Shown piece after piece: positions 33,351 to 42,304 of a stretch of 64,000 bases of DNA. Position 1 is the first letter of the stretch; every line of letters starts with the position of its first letter. Made by a program: the position numbers and the translations under genes. Below the pieces are notes generated by a model. The model had not been told where the DNA came from. It made no database searches and saw only the letters and a list, made by a program, of their open reading frames with translations. Origin of the DNA: Streptomyces geranii (GTDB taxonomy: Bacteria; Actinomycetota; Actinomycetes; Streptomycetales; Streptomycetaceae); the NCBI RefSeq assembly GCF_002954775.1, contig NZ_PJME01000003.1, positions 124,001 through 188,000 on the forward strand. The letters run 5' to 3'.

Positions 33351-34180
33351 TGAGTCCCTTCACCGGCTCGACCCCCCGCACCTCCACCTGGCACCACCTC
33401 CGCCTGGACCTCACTCCCACCGGCGTCGCCACCGTCACCCTCGCCCGCCCGGAGAAGCTCAACGCCCTCACCTTCGGCGCCTACGCCGACCTGCGCGACC
33501 TCCTCGCCGAGCTGTCCCGGGAACGGTCCGTACGGGCGCTGGTGCTGGCCGGCGAAGGCCGCGGCTTCTGCTCCGGCGGCGACGTCGACGAGATCATCGG
33601 CGCCACCCTGGGCATGGACACGGCCCAGCTGCTCGACTTCAACCGGATGACCGGGCAGGTCGTGCGGGCGGTACGGGAGTGCCCGTTCCCGGTGATCGCG
33701 GCGGTGCACGGAGTGGCGGCGGGCGCCGGGGCCGTCCTCGCGCTGGCCGCCGACTTCCGCGTCGCCGACCCCTCCGCCCGCTTCGCGTTCCTGTTCACCC
33801 GGGTCGGCCTCTCGGGCGGCGACATGGGCGCCGCCTACCTGCTGCCCCGCGTCGTCGGCCTCGGCCACGCCACCCGCCTCCTGATGCTCGGCGAGCCGGT
33901 ACGCGCCCCCGAGGCCGAGCGCATCGGCCTGATCAGCGAACTGACCGACGAAGGCCGAGCCGACGAGGCCGCCCAGACCCTCGCCCACCGCCTCGCCGAG
34001 GGCCCGGCCCTGGCATACGCCCAGACCAAGGCCCTCCTCACCGCCGAACTGGACATGCCCCTGGCGGCGGCCGTGGAACTCGACGCCGCCACCCAGGCTC
34101 TGCTGATGACGGGCGAGGACTACAAGGAATTCCACGAGGCGTTCACGCAAAAACGCCCCCCGAAGTGGCGCGGCAAATGA
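33350..34180 (+). CDS. Enoyl-CoA hydratase/isomerase
   Basis: 276-residue crotonase-fold protein. Seen: ARPEKLNALTFGAYADL near residue 32, the oxyanion-hole GRGFCSGGDVDEIIG near 70, and HGVAAGAGAVLALAADFRVA near 125 with the second oxyanion glycine, then GGDMGAAYLLPRVVG. The second catalytic Glu position is replaced by Gly-Asp, as in crotonases that do not perform simple hydration. It is translationally coupled (ATGA) to the aminobenzoyl-CoA-type monooxygenase gene; such a hydratase is encoded in the Azoarcus 2-aminobenzoate operon (abmB). No ribosome site precedes the ATG, so it may be leaderless. Confidence 0.85.
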   Translation: MSPFTGSTPRTSTWHHLRLDLTPTGVATVTLARPEKLNALTFGAYADLRDLLAELSRERSVRALVLAGEGRGFCSGGDVDEIIGATLGMDTAQLLDFNRMTGQVVRAVRECPFPVIAAVHGVAAGAGAVLALAADFRVADPSARFAFLFTRVGLSGGDMGAAYLLPRVVGLGHATRLLMLGEPVRAPEAERIGLISELTDEGRADEAAQTLAHRLAEGPALAYAQTKALLTAELDMPLAAAVELDAATQALLMTGEDYKEFHEAFTQKRPPKWRGK

Positions 34181-36558
34181 AGCGGACTCCAGGGGCAGCC
34201 CCCTCAGGGGCGCGGGGAACTGCGCGCCCAGCCACAGCGGCGCCGCACCCGCCAACGACGACCAGCAACCCCCAACGCATCGCGATAATCGGCGGCGGCC
34301 CCGCAGGCCTATACGCCGCAGCCCTGCTGAAACGCCTCCGCCCCGACCGCGAAATCACCCTCTGGGAACGCAACGCCCCAAACGACACCTTCGGCTTCGG
34401 AGTCGTCCTCTCCGACGAAACCCTCGGCGGCATAGAACACGCCGACCCCGCCGTCTACGAAGCCCTGCAACACCACTTCACCCGCTGGGACGACATAGAC
34501 ATCGTCCACCGCAACACCCGCCACACCTCCGGAGGCCACGGCTTCGCGGCCCTCGGCAGACAGCAACTCCTCGAAATCCTGCACACCCGCTGCCGCGAAC
34601 TCGGCGTAGAGCTGCGCTTCCGTACGGAGGCGCCGTACCCGGCCTGGCTGGCGGAGACGCACGACCTGGTCATCGCGGCCGACGGAGTCCACAGCACCAC
34701 CCGCGAGGCCTACGCCCAGGAGTTCCGCCCCCGACTGACCACCCACCGCTGCCGCTACCTCTGGCTCGCCGCCGACTTCGCCTTCGACGCCTTCCGCTTC
34801 GAGATCGCGGAGACGGAACACGGCGTGATGCAGCTGCACGGCTACCCGTACGCCCCCGACGCCTCAACCGTGATCGTCGAGATGCGCGAGGAGGTATGGC
34901 GGGCGGCGGGCTTCAACGAAAACGAACCGGACACAGCCTCTTCCGTTTCCGTCGACCGCTGCGCGAAAATCTTCGCCGACGCCCTCGGCGGACGCCCCCT
35001 GCGCGCCAACAACTCCACCTGGACCACCTTCCGTACGGTCGTCAACGACCGCTGGTCCCACGGCAACGTCGTCCTCCTGGGCGACGCCGCCCACACCGCC
35101 CACTTCTCCATCGGCTCCGGCACCAAGCTCGCCGTCGAGGACGCCCTCGCGCTCGCCGCCTGTCTGGAGGAGCGGCCGACGCTCGCCGAGGCGCTGACGG
35201 CGTACGAGGAGGAGCGGCGGCCTGTTGTCGAGTCCACACAACGGGCGGCCCGCGCCAGCCTGGAGTGGTTCGAGAACCTGCCGCTCTATCTCGACCAGCA
35301 GCCCCGCCAGTTCGCGTTCAACCTCCTCACCCGCAGCCGCCGCGTCACCCACGACAACCTGCGCCTGCGCGACCCGCACTTCACGGCCGCCGTGGAACGG
35401 GAGTTCGGCTGCCCGCCCGCCACCCCGCCCATGTTCACGCCCTTCCGACTGCGCGAACTGACCCTCCGCAACCGCGTCGTCGTGTCCCCCATGGACATGT
35501 ACTCGGCCACCGACGGCGTCCCCGGTGACTTCCACCTCGTCCACCTGGGCGCCCGCGCGCTGGGCGGCGCCGGGCTGGTGATGACCGAGATGGTGTGCGT
35601 GAGCCCCGAGGGCCGCATCACCCCGGGCTGCGCCGGCCTCTACACCGACCAACAGGCCGAGGCCTGGCAGCGCATCGCCGCCTTCGTGCACGCGCATGCC
35701 CCCGGTACCGCACTCGGCCTCCAGCTCGGCCACTCAGGCCGCAAGGGTTCGACGAAGCTGATGTGGGAGGGCATGGACGAGCCCCTGGCCGACGGCGACA
35801 GCAACTGGCCCCTGCTGGCCGCCTCCCCGCTCCCGTACCGCCCCGGCAGCCAGACCCCGCACGAACTCACCCACACTCAACTTGCCACCATTCGCGAGCA
35901 GTTCACCGCAGCCGCCCGCCGGGCCGCCGACGCGTCCTTCGATCTCCTCGAACTCCACTGCGCCCACGGCTACTTGCTCTCCGGCTTCCTCTCCCCGCTC
36001 ACCAACCACCGCACGGACGCGTACGGCGGCCCGCTCACCGCGCGGCTCCGCTTCCCCCTCGAAGTCTTTGACGCCGTACGGGAGGTGTGGCCGGGGGAGC
36101 GGCCCATGACCGTCCGTATCTCGGCCACCGACTGGGCCGACGGCGGTACGACGGCCGAGGACGCCGTCGCCATCGCACGCGCCTTCGTCGCCCACGGCGC
36201 CGACGCGATCGACGTCTCGACCGGGCAGGTCGTGGCCGACGAGCGCCCGGAGTACGGCCGTTCGTACCAGACCCCGTTCGCCGACCGCATCCGCCACGAG
36301 ACCGGCGCCCCGGTGATCGCCGTCGGCGCGATCTCCTCCTGGGACGACGTCAACTCCCTGATCCTGGCGGGCCGTACAGACCTCTGCGCGCTCGCCCGCC
36401 CCCACCTCTACGACCCGAACTGGACCCTGCACGCGGCGGCCGAGCAGGGGTACGAGGGTCCGGGCGCCGTCTGGCCGACGCCGTACCGCGCGGGCAGCCG
36501 ACGCCCCCGCAGCGGACGCACGGACGCCCCCAAACCCCGGCTCACACTGGGGAGTTGA
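34177..36558 (+). CDS. Bifunctional flavin monooxygenase/OYE-like reductase (2-aminobenzoyl-CoA or salicylyl-CoA type)
   Basis: 793 residues with two flavoprotein halves. Residues 35-400 are a class A FAD monooxygenase ([14 protein letters not shown] near 37, [24 protein letters not shown] near 307); 415-770 are an old-yellow-enzyme barrel ([53 protein letters not shown] end). This fusion is known from 2-aminobenzoyl-CoA monooxygenase/reductase of Azoarcus and salicylyl-CoA 5-hydroxylase SdgC of Streptomyces. ATG 34177 overlaps the hydratase stop; about 30 N-terminal residues before the FAD domain come from a REP element. The 3' end overlaps convergent cysN by 17 nt. The aminobenzoyl substrate is favoured by the ligase, dehydrogenase and RidA genes downstream. 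Confidence 0.85.
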   Translation: MKRTPGAAPSGARGTARPATAAPHPPTTTSNPQRIAIIGGGPAGLYAAALLKRLRPDREITLWERNAPNDTFGFGVVLSDETLGGIEHADPAVYEALQHHFTRWDDIDIVHRNTRHTSGGHGFAALGRQQLLEILHTRCRELGVELRFRTEAPYPAWLAETHDLVIAADGVHSTTREAYAQEFRPRLTTHRCRYLWLAADFAFDAFRFEIAETEHGVMQLHGYPYAPDASTVIVEMREEVWRAAGFNENEPDTASSVSVDRCAKIFADALGGRPLRANNSTWTTFRTVVNDRWSHGNVVLLGDAAHTAHFSIGSGTKLAVEDALALAACLEERPTLAEALTAYEEERRPVVESTQRAARASLEWFENLPLYLDQQPRQFAFNLLTRSRRVTHDNLRLRDPHFTAAVEREFGCPPATPPMFTPFRLRELTLRNRVVVSPMDMYSATDGVPGDFHLVHLGARALGGAGLVMTEMVCVSPEGRITPGCAGLYTDQQAEAWQRIAAFVHAHAPGTALGLQLGHSGRKGSTKLMWEGMDEPLADGDSNWPLLAASPLPYRPGSQTPHELTHTQLATIREQFTAAARRAADASFDLLELHCAHGYLLSGFLSPLTNHRTDAYGGPLTARLRFPLEVFDAVREVWPGERPMTVRISATDWADGGTTAEDAVAIARAFVAHGADAIDVSTGQVVADERPEYGRSYQTPFADRIRHETGAPVIAVGAISSWDDVNSLILAGRTDLCALARPHLYDPNWTLHAAAEQGYEGPGAVWPTPYRAGSRRPRSGRTDAPKPRLTLGS
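34190..34260 (+). repeat. Streptomyces REP-like element inside the start of the monooxygenase gene
   Basis: AGGGGCGCGGGGAACTGCGCG and the following CCAGCCACAGCGG are the reverse complement of the 49435-49480 sequence and of a very common Streptomyces palindromic repeat. Here it lies 13 nt after the ATG of the FAD monooxygenase gene and is translated. Confidence 0.75.
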
Positions 36559-37855
36559 CCTCGGCCATGCCCGCCGTCAGCGTCGAGCCGTCCGCCGGGT
36601 CGACCAGCAGGAACGCGCCCGTGCGGCGGGACACCGCGTAGTCGTCGAGGGCGAGTGGCTCGGCGGTGCGCAGGGTGATGCGGCCCAGGTCGTTCGCCGC
36701 CAACTCGGCAGCCCCGCCGAGGTCCTTGACCACGGCCTTGACCGTACGGGTCGTGTGCTTCACCAGGACCCGGTCGCCGACGCGCAACGGGCGGTCGGTG
36801 AGATGGCAGACGGAGGCGTGGACGTCCTGCGTGAGCGCGGGCGCGTCCGCACCGGCGGTGAGCATGTCCCCGCGTGAGAAGTCCCGTTGGTCGGCCAGAC
36901 TGACGCTGATCGACTGCGGCGCGTACGCGACCCGGGCCGCCGTGCCCAGCACATCGATACCGGTGATCTCGGAGGTCTCCCCGGACGGCTGAACGGTCAC
37001 CCGGTCGCCCACCCGCAGCGAGCCCGACACCAACTGCCCGGCGTAGTGCCGGACTTCGCCGTGCCGGATCACGTACTGCACGGGGAAGCGGGCGGGCGCG
37101 TCGGCGGAGTCGCCGCCCACCGCCACCGACACGTTCTCCAGGTGATCGAGGAGCACCGGCCCGCCGTACCAGTCCATGTGCGTGGACGGGTCTACGACGT
37201 TGTCCCCGACGAGCGCCGAGACAGGGACCGGCGTGAAGCCGGCCACCCCGGACCCACCATCCACCCCACCGCCCGACCCGCCACTCGACCCACTACCCAA
37301 GCCACAGCCCAACCCGCCGCCCAACTCCTCGGCGTACGCGGCGAATTCGGCGACGATCCGGTCGAACCGCTCCTCCTCGTACCCGACCAGGTCCATCTTG
37401 TTGACCGCGAGCACGACGTGCGGCACCCGCAGCAGCGCCGCGACAGCCGCGTGCCGTCGGGTCTGCTCGACCACGCCGTTGCGGGCGTCCACGAGGACGA
37501 TCGCCAGGTCGGCCGTGGAGGCACCCGTCACCATGTTGCGGGTGTACTGCACGTGACCTGGTGTGTCGGCGAGGATGAACCGGCGCTTGGGGGTGGCGAA
37601 GTAGCGGTATGCCACGTCGATCGTGATGCCCTGCTCGCGCTCGGCCCGCAGCCCGTCCGTCAGCAGTGCCAGGTCGGGAGTGTCCTGGCCCCGGCTCGCC
37701 GAAACCCGTTCCACGGCCTCCAGTTGGTCGGTGAGGATCGACTTGGAGTCGTGCAGCAGCCGCCCCACGAGGGTGGACTTGCCGTCGTCGACCGAACCGG
37801 CCGTCGCGAACCGCAGGGTGTCGATGGTGACGGCCGTGTCGATGGTGCTGGTCAT
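36542..37855 (-). CDS. cysN: Sulfate adenylyltransferase subunit 1 (GTPase)
   Basis: 437 residues. GTPase motifs are GSVDDGKST near 20, DTPGH near 96 and NKMD near 152; C-terminal EF-Tu-like beta barrels follow. It uses GTP hydrolysis to drive ATP sulfurylase (with CysD) making APS from sulfate. Residues about 185-212 form a Gly/Ser-rich repeat insert absent from typical CysN. ATG 37855 is 2 nt after the cysD stop, so the cysC-cysD-cysN order is a single operon transcribed leftwards. The stop lies inside the 3' end of the convergent monooxygenase gene. It lacks a fused CysC domain, consistent with separate cysC. Confidence 0.94.
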   Translation of the reverse strand: MTSTIDTAVTIDTLRFATAGSVDDGKSTLVGRLLHDSKSILTDQLEAVERVSASRGQDTPDLALLTDGLRAEREQGITIDVAYRYFATPKRRFILADTPGHVQYTRNMVTGASTADLAIVLVDARNGVVEQTRRHAAVAALLRVPHVVLAVNKMDLVGYEEERFDRIVAEFAAYAEELGGGLGCGLGSGSSGGSGGGVDGGSGVAGFTPVPVSALVGDNVVDPSTHMDWYGGPVLLDHLENVSVAVGGDSADAPARFPVQYVIRHGEVRHYAGQLVSGSLRVGDRVTVQPSGETSEITGIDVLGTAARVAYAPQSISVSLADQRDFSRGDMLTAGADAPALTQDVHASVCHLTDRPLRVGDRVLVKHTTRTVKAVVKDLGGAAELAANDLGRITLRTAEPLALDDYAVSRRTGAFLLVDPADGSTLTAGMAEVNSPV

Positions 37856-37857
37856 GG

Positions 37858-38790
37858 CTAGAAGTACCCCTCGCGCTTACGGTCTTCCATCGCGGCCTCG
37901 GACATCCTGTCGTCGGCACGGGTGGCCCCCCGCTCGGTGAGCCGGGACGCGGCGATCTGCGCGATCACGGCGTCGAGCGTGCCCGCGTCCGAGTCGACGG
38001 CACCCGTGCAGGACATGTCGCCGACGGTCCGGTACCGCACCCGGCGCTTCTCGACGGCCTCGTCCGCCCGCGGCCCGCCCCACTCACCGGCGGTCAACCA
38101 CATTCCGCCCCGCCGGAACACCTCGCGGTAGTGCGCGAAGTAGATCTCGGGCAACTCGATGCCCTCGCGGGAGATGTACTGCCAGACGTCCAGCTCCGTC
38201 CAGTTGGAGAGCGGGAACACGCGGACGTGCTCGCCGGGCGCGTGCCGCCCGTTGTACAGATTCCACAACTCCGGCCGCTGCCTGCGCGGATCCCACTGCG
38301 AGAACTCGTCCCGCAGACTGAACACCCGCTCCTTCGCCCGCGCCTTCTCCTCGTCCCGCCGCCCGCCCCCGAACACGGCGTCGAACCGTTCCGCCTGGAT
38401 CCGCTCCGTCAACGGCACGGTCTGGAGCGGATTCCGCGTCCCGTCCGGCCGCTCCCGCAGCGCACCCCGGTCGATGTACTCCTGCACGGAGGCCACATGC
38501 AGCCGCAGCCCATGGGCAGCCACCACCCGGTCCCGGTACTCAAGGACCTCGGGGAAGTTGTGCCCGGTGTCAACATGCAGGAGGGAGAAGGGAATCGCGG
38601 TCGGCGTGAACGCCTTGAGCGCCAGATGCAGCATGACGATCGAGTCCTTGCCGCCGGAGAAGAGAATCACCGGCCGCTCGAACTCCCCCGCCACCTCACG
38701 GAAGATGTGAACCGCCTCGGACTCCAGGGCATCCAGATGCGACAGCACGAAGCCACTCGCCTGAGCCCTACTCACCTGGGCCCCACTCAC
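37858..38790 (-). CDS. cysD: Sulfate adenylyltransferase subunit 2
   Basis: 310 residues. PP-loop SGGKDSIVMLHLA near 43 and HVDTGHNFPEVLEYRD near 75 define the N-type ATP pyrophosphatase; FGGGRRDEEKARAKERVFS and the FPLSNWTELDVWQYI block are CysD signatures. Transfers AMP from ATP to sulfate with CysN. GTG 38790 overlaps the cysC stop by 4 nt and gives MSGAQVSRAQ; an open frame further upstream lies inside cysC and is not coding. Confidence 0.95.
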   Translation of the reverse strand: MSGAQVSRAQASGFVLSHLDALESEAVHIFREVAGEFERPVILFSGGKDSIVMLHLALKAFTPTAIPFSLLHVDTGHNFPEVLEYRDRVVAAHGLRLHVASVQEYIDRGALRERPDGTRNPLQTVPLTERIQAERFDAVFGGGRRDEEKARAKERVFSLRDEFSQWDPRRQRPELWNLYNGRHAPGEHVRVFPLSNWTELDVWQYISREGIELPEIYFAHYREVFRRGGMWLTAGEWGGPRADEAVEKRRVRYRTVGDMSCTGAVDSDAGTLDAVIAQIAASRLTERGATRADDRMSEAAMEDRKREGYF

Positions 38791-39362
38791 ACGAGCCCCC
38801 GCTCCGCCAGCAACGCGTACACCGCGTCCGCCGACTCCGCAGGCGTCTGCTCCTGCGTCCGCAGGGTCAACGCCGGGTCCACCGGCGGCTCGTACGGGTC
38901 GTCGACGCCGGTCAGGCCGGTCAGTCGGCCCGCCGCCTGCCGGGCGTACAGGCCCTTCACGTCCCGTTCGCTGCACACCTCGACCGGGGTCGCGACATGC
39001 ACCTCGATGTACGGGGTCCCGCTCGCGTCGTGCCGTTTGTGAACGGCCTCGCGGCTGTCGGCGTAGGGGGCGATCACCGGGACGACGGACAGGACGCCGT
39101 TGCGGGCGAGCACCTCGGAGACGAGGCCGATGCGCTGGACGTTGGTGTTGCGGTCCTCGCGGGAGAAGCCGAGGCCGGCGGAGAGGAAGCGGCGGATCTC
39201 GTCGCCGTCGAGGACCTCCACCCGGCGTCCCTCGGTGCGCAGCCGGTCGCCGAGCAGTTGGGCGATCGTCGTCTTACCCGCGCTCGGCAGCCCGGTGAGC
39301 CAGACAGTGGCTCCCCGAGCCCTGGTCCCGGTCGGTCCCGTGGGCCTGGCCGTGGTGGTCAT
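38787..39362 (-). CDS. cysC: Adenylyl-sulfate kinase
   Basis: 191 residues. Walker A GLPSAGKTTIAQ near residue 25, DGDEIRRFLSAGLGFSREDR near 55, and IAPYADSREAVH, all typical of APS kinase making PAPS from APS. ATG 39362 is chosen (MTTTARPTGP); TTG two codons earlier is possible. First gene of cysC-cysD-cysN; the 178-nt region to paaX contains the promoter, where GGTAAGAAACTTGAGAAG-like AT-richer sequence stands out, but no reliable operator was identified. Confidence 0.95.
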   Translation of the reverse strand: MTTTARPTGPTGTRARGATVWLTGLPSAGKTTIAQLLGDRLRTEGRRVEVLDGDEIRRFLSAGLGFSREDRNTNVQRIGLVSEVLARNGVLSVVPVIAPYADSREAVHKRHDASGTPYIEVHVATPVEVCSERDVKGLYARQAAGRLTGLTGVDDPYEPPVDPALTLRTQEQTPAESADAVYALLAERGLV

Positions 39363-39540
39363 ACGCAACAGTCCTCGTCTCTCTCCCGGCGTGCGGCCCC
39401 ACGGACGCTAGGTAAGAAACTTGAGAAGAGGCGAAGAGGAACCTGAGGGTTGCGTTAGTGACAGCTGATGTGGCTGAGGTCACACGCGAGTGCACGTGTC
39501 ACCGGCGTCTCACCCGCGTCTCACCGGAATCGGACACGTG

Positions 39541-40356
39541 TCACAGCCCCACGAACCCCGCCCCCGCGTCCCGCAGCCGCCCGTGCAGCCCCTGGAACAC
39601 CGCCGCCGAGCGGACGCCCGGCCAGTCCGCCGGGAGGAGGTGCGCGGGCAGGCCGGGGTCGGCGTACGGCAGATGGCGCCAGGAGTCCAGGGCCAGCAGA
39701 TAGTCGCGGTACGCCTCCTCGGGCGGGGTGTCCGCGCGTTTCTCCCAGTCGTGCAGCACGCGCGCGTGCCGGTCGAGGAAGGCCTCGTGCTCCTTGGCGA
39801 TCGCGGCCAGGTCCCACCAGCGGGACACCGCCTCGACCGTCGCCGCGAAGCCCAGGTGCTCACCTCGGAAGAAGTCGACGTACGGGTCCAGGCGCAGCCG
39901 TTCCAGGGTGTGCCGGGTCTCCTCGTAGAGGCGCGCGGGGGCGATCCAGACGCCCGGGGTCGCCGTGCCGAAGCCGAGTCCGGCCAGGCGGGAGCGGAGG
40001 ACATGGCGCTTCTGGCGCTCCGACTCGGGGACGGAGAACACCGCGAGCACCCAGCCCTCGTCGTGCGGGGGAGGCTCGGCGGCGTACACACGCCGGTCGC
40101 CGTCGTCGAGCAACTGGCGGGCGTCCGGCGAGAGTTCGTACCCGGCCGCACCCTGCGCCGTACGGGCGGGCAGGAGCAGACCGCGCCGCTTCAGCCGGGA
40201 CACGGACGAGCGGACGGAGGGCGCGTCGACGCCGACCGCGGCGAGGAGCCGGATCAGCTCGGCGACGGGTACGGGGCCGGGCATGAAACGGCCGTACGCG
40301 CCGTAGAGCGTGACGATGAGGGACCGAGGGGCGTGCAGTTCGGACACGTTGATCAT
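39541..40356 (-). CDS. PaaX-family transcriptional regulator
   Basis: 271 residues: N-terminal winged helix (VAELIRLLAAVGVDAPSVRS, SRLKRRGLLLP) about 30-65, a central dimer domain with VLAVFSVPESERQKRHVLRS near 102, and a C-terminal PaaX helical domain with YRDYLLALDSWRHLPYADPGLP, the hallmark. PaaX proteins repress aryl-CoA catabolic operons and are released by the CoA thioester. It is divergently placed relative to none of the pathway genes but lies just upstream of the ligase gene tail, so it probably controls ligase and dehydrogenase operons. ATG 40356 lacks an obvious ribosome site. Confidence 0.88.
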   Translation of the reverse strand: MINVSELHAPRSLIVTLYGAYGRFMPGPVPVAELIRLLAAVGVDAPSVRSSVSRLKRRGLLLPARTAQGAAGYELSPDARQLLDDGDRRVYAAEPPPHDEGWVLAVFSVPESERQKRHVLRSRLAGLGFGTATPGVWIAPARLYEETRHTLERLRLDPYVDFFRGEHLGFAATVEAVSRWWDLAAIAKEHEAFLDRHARVLHDWEKRADTPPEEAYRDYLLALDSWRHLPYADPGLPAHLLPADWPGVRSAAVFQGLHGRLRDAGAGFVGL

Positions 40357-40395
40357 TTTAGGCCGCCGGAATCACTGGTTGTCGCCATTTCCGCT

Positions 40396-40429
40396 GGTCA
40401 ACTACCTCCGGTGCATGAATTTCGGTCAA
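40396..40429. promoter_or_regulatory. Direct GGTCAA repeats upstream of the PaaX-like gene
   Basis: GGTCAA at 40396-40401 and 40424-40429 (28 nt apart). On the minus strand they read TTGACC, so one may be the -35 of the regulator gene and both may be an autoregulatory site. The -10 match is weak. Confidence 0.3.
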
Positions 40430-40436
40430 GATCACT

Positions 40437-42131
40437 TCATGAGGGGGACTGTGCCGGGTCGGCCGCTCGCAGCCGGAAGCGCTGGAGCTTTCCGGTCGCC
40501 GTCCGGGGCAGCGCGTCCAGGAAGACGAACTCGCGCGGACACTTGTACGGTGCCAGCTCCGCCCTGACGAACGCGCGCAACGCCTCCGCGTCCTGCCGTA
40601 CGCCCTCCTTGAGCACGGCGTACGCCACCACGACCTGCCCGCGTGCCTCGTCGTCCCGCCCCACCACGGCCGTCTCCACGACGTCCGGATGGCGCAGCAG
40701 CGCCTCCTCGACCTCGGGGCCCGCGATGTTGTACCCGGCCGAGATGATCATGTCGTCCGCCCTGGCCACGTACCGGAAGTACCCGTCGGCCTCGCGGACA
40801 TACGTGTCCCCGGTGATGTTCCACCCGTCCCGCACATATGTGCCCTGTCGGGGATCGGCGAGATACCGGCACCCGACGGGACCGCGTACCGCGAGCAGCC
40901 CGGGCGTCCCGTCCGGCACCGGCTCACCGTTCTCGTCCTGCACGCGCGCGTGCCACCCCGGCACCGGCACCCCGGTCGTCCCGGGCCTGATGTCCTCGTC
41001 GGCCGCCGATACGAAGATGTGCAGCAGCTCGGTCGCGCCGATGCCGTTGATCAGCCGCAGCCCGGTCCGCTCGTACCAGGCCTGCCAGGTGGCCGCGGGC
41101 AGGTTCTCGCCCGCCGAGACACAGCGCCGCAGCGAGCCGGTGTCGTGCGAGTCCAGCCCGTCGAGCATCGCCCGGTACGCCGTCGGCGCGGTGAACAGCA
41201 CCGACACACCGTGCTCGGCGATGGCCGGCAACAGCTGTTTGGGGCCCGCCTGTTCGAGCAGGAGCGCACTCGCCCCGACCCGCATCGGGAAGACCACCAG
41301 ACCGCCGAGCCCGAAGGTGAAACCGAGCGGCGGACTGCCCGCGAACACGTCGTCCGCGCGCGGCTTCAGCACATGCCGCGAGAAGGTGTCCGCGATGGCG
41401 AGAACGTCCCGGTGGAAGTGCATGCACCCTTTCGGGCGACCGGTGGTGCCGGACGTGAAAGCGATCAGCGCCACGTCGTCGGCTGCCGTGTCCACGGCCG
41501 GGTACGGGGTCCCGGGCACCGGACGGTTCAGCAGGTCGTCGAGGCCGTCACCGCCGTACGGCATGATCCGCAGCCCCGGTATCCCGGCCCTGGCGAGGTC
41601 GTCCAGGGCCCGGCTGTCGCACAGGGCGTGCCGTATCCCGGCGATCTCGCACATCGTGCTCAGCTCGTGCGGACGCTGCTGCGCCAGCACGGTGACCGCG
41701 ACGGCCCCCGCCTTCAGCACCGCCAGCCAGCAGGCCGCGAGCCAGGGCGTGGTGGGGCCGCGCAGGAGCACCCGGTTGCCGGGTACGACCCCGAGGTCCC
41801 GGGTGAGCACGTGCGCGACCCTGTCCACCCGGGTGCGCAGCTCGCCGTACGTCCATGTCTCACCGGCGGCGGTACGGAACACCGGGCGCCCGGGGGCGGA
41901 GCCGGCGCCGTCCAGCAGCTCGGCCGCGCAGTTGAGCCGTTCGGGGTAGTGCAGCTCGGGCAGGTCGAAGCTGAGGTCCGGCCACTGGTCCGGGGGCGGG
42001 AGGTGGTCGCGCGCGAAGGTGTCGACGTGGGCCGAGGGGACCCGGCGCGCGGGAGCCACGGGGTCGGCGCGGTCCTCGGGAGCCCTGCCGTACCCGGGCG
42101 GCCGGGGATGCGTGGGGTGCATGGGATCCAT
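40437..42131 (-). CDS. Aryl-CoA ligase (2-aminobenzoate/benzoate-CoA ligase type)
   Basis: 564-residue ANL-superfamily acyl-CoA synthetase. The P-loop FTSGTTGRPKGCMHFHRD near residue 228 is the benzoate/2-aminobenzoate-CoA ligase variant; YEATELL-like NGIGATELLHIF near 340 is the adenine motif; GYNIAGPEVEEALL is near 470, and the catalytic C-terminal lysine lies in TATGKLQR near 553. It makes aryl-CoA from the acid, CoA and ATP in the cytoplasm. ATG 42131 is preceded by AAGGGGG; the longer open frame to 42461 runs through the divergent promoter. It is divergent from the acyl-CoA dehydrogenase gene. Substrate assigned by motif plus context, so anthranilate is likely but benzoate or salicylate possible. 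Confidence 0.85.
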   Translation of the reverse strand: MDPMHPTHPRPPGYGRAPEDRADPVAPARRVPSAHVDTFARDHLPPPDQWPDLSFDLPELHYPERLNCAAELLDGAGSAPGRPVFRTAAGETWTYGELRTRVDRVAHVLTRDLGVVPGNRVLLRGPTTPWLAACWLAVLKAGAVAVTVLAQQRPHELSTMCEIAGIRHALCDSRALDDLARAGIPGLRIMPYGGDGLDDLLNRPVPGTPYPAVDTAADDVALIAFTSGTTGRPKGCMHFHRDVLAIADTFSRHVLKPRADDVFAGSPPLGFTFGLGGLVVFPMRVGASALLLEQAGPKQLLPAIAEHGVSVLFTAPTAYRAMLDGLDSHDTGSLRRCVSAGENLPAATWQAWYERTGLRLINGIGATELLHIFVSAADEDIRPGTTGVPVPGWHARVQDENGEPVPDGTPGLLAVRGPVGCRYLADPRQGTYVRDGWNITGDTYVREADGYFRYVARADDMIISAGYNIAGPEVEEALLRHPDVVETAVVGRDDEARGQVVVAYAVLKEGVRQDAEALRAFVRAELAPYKCPREFVFLDALPRTATGKLQRFRLRAADPAQSPS

Positions 42132-42216
42132 GGCGGGGCGCCCCCTTGCCGTGGTCGGCGTAGTGGTGGGCCGGGGTCCGGGCCCGTCCTGCGGTCTGGG
42201 CCCGTCCTGCACAAGG

Positions 42217-42244
42217 AGCGTATCGTCTTGGTGACGGCAGTCAA
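42217..42244 (-). promoter_or_regulatory. Promoter of the aryl-CoA ligase gene
   Basis: Minus-strand TTGACT (42239-42244), 16-nt spacer, TACGCT (42217-42222). Close by, the repeated GGGCCCGTCCTGC (about 42181-42210) and GCGATAACG on the other strand may serve divergent regulation of the dehydrogenase gene. Confidence 0.45.
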
Positions 42245-42304
42245 CGGTGCGCGATAACGTCGGGGAGGGGTCGCGGACGACGGCCCCGGAGGTGAGGACC
42301 GGCG

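Noticed and set aside
33244..34177. Upstream extension of the monooxygenase reading frame
   Set aside because: It runs antiparallel in frame to the hydratase gene and encodes His/Arg/Pro-rich noise; the coupled ATG at 34177 fits better.
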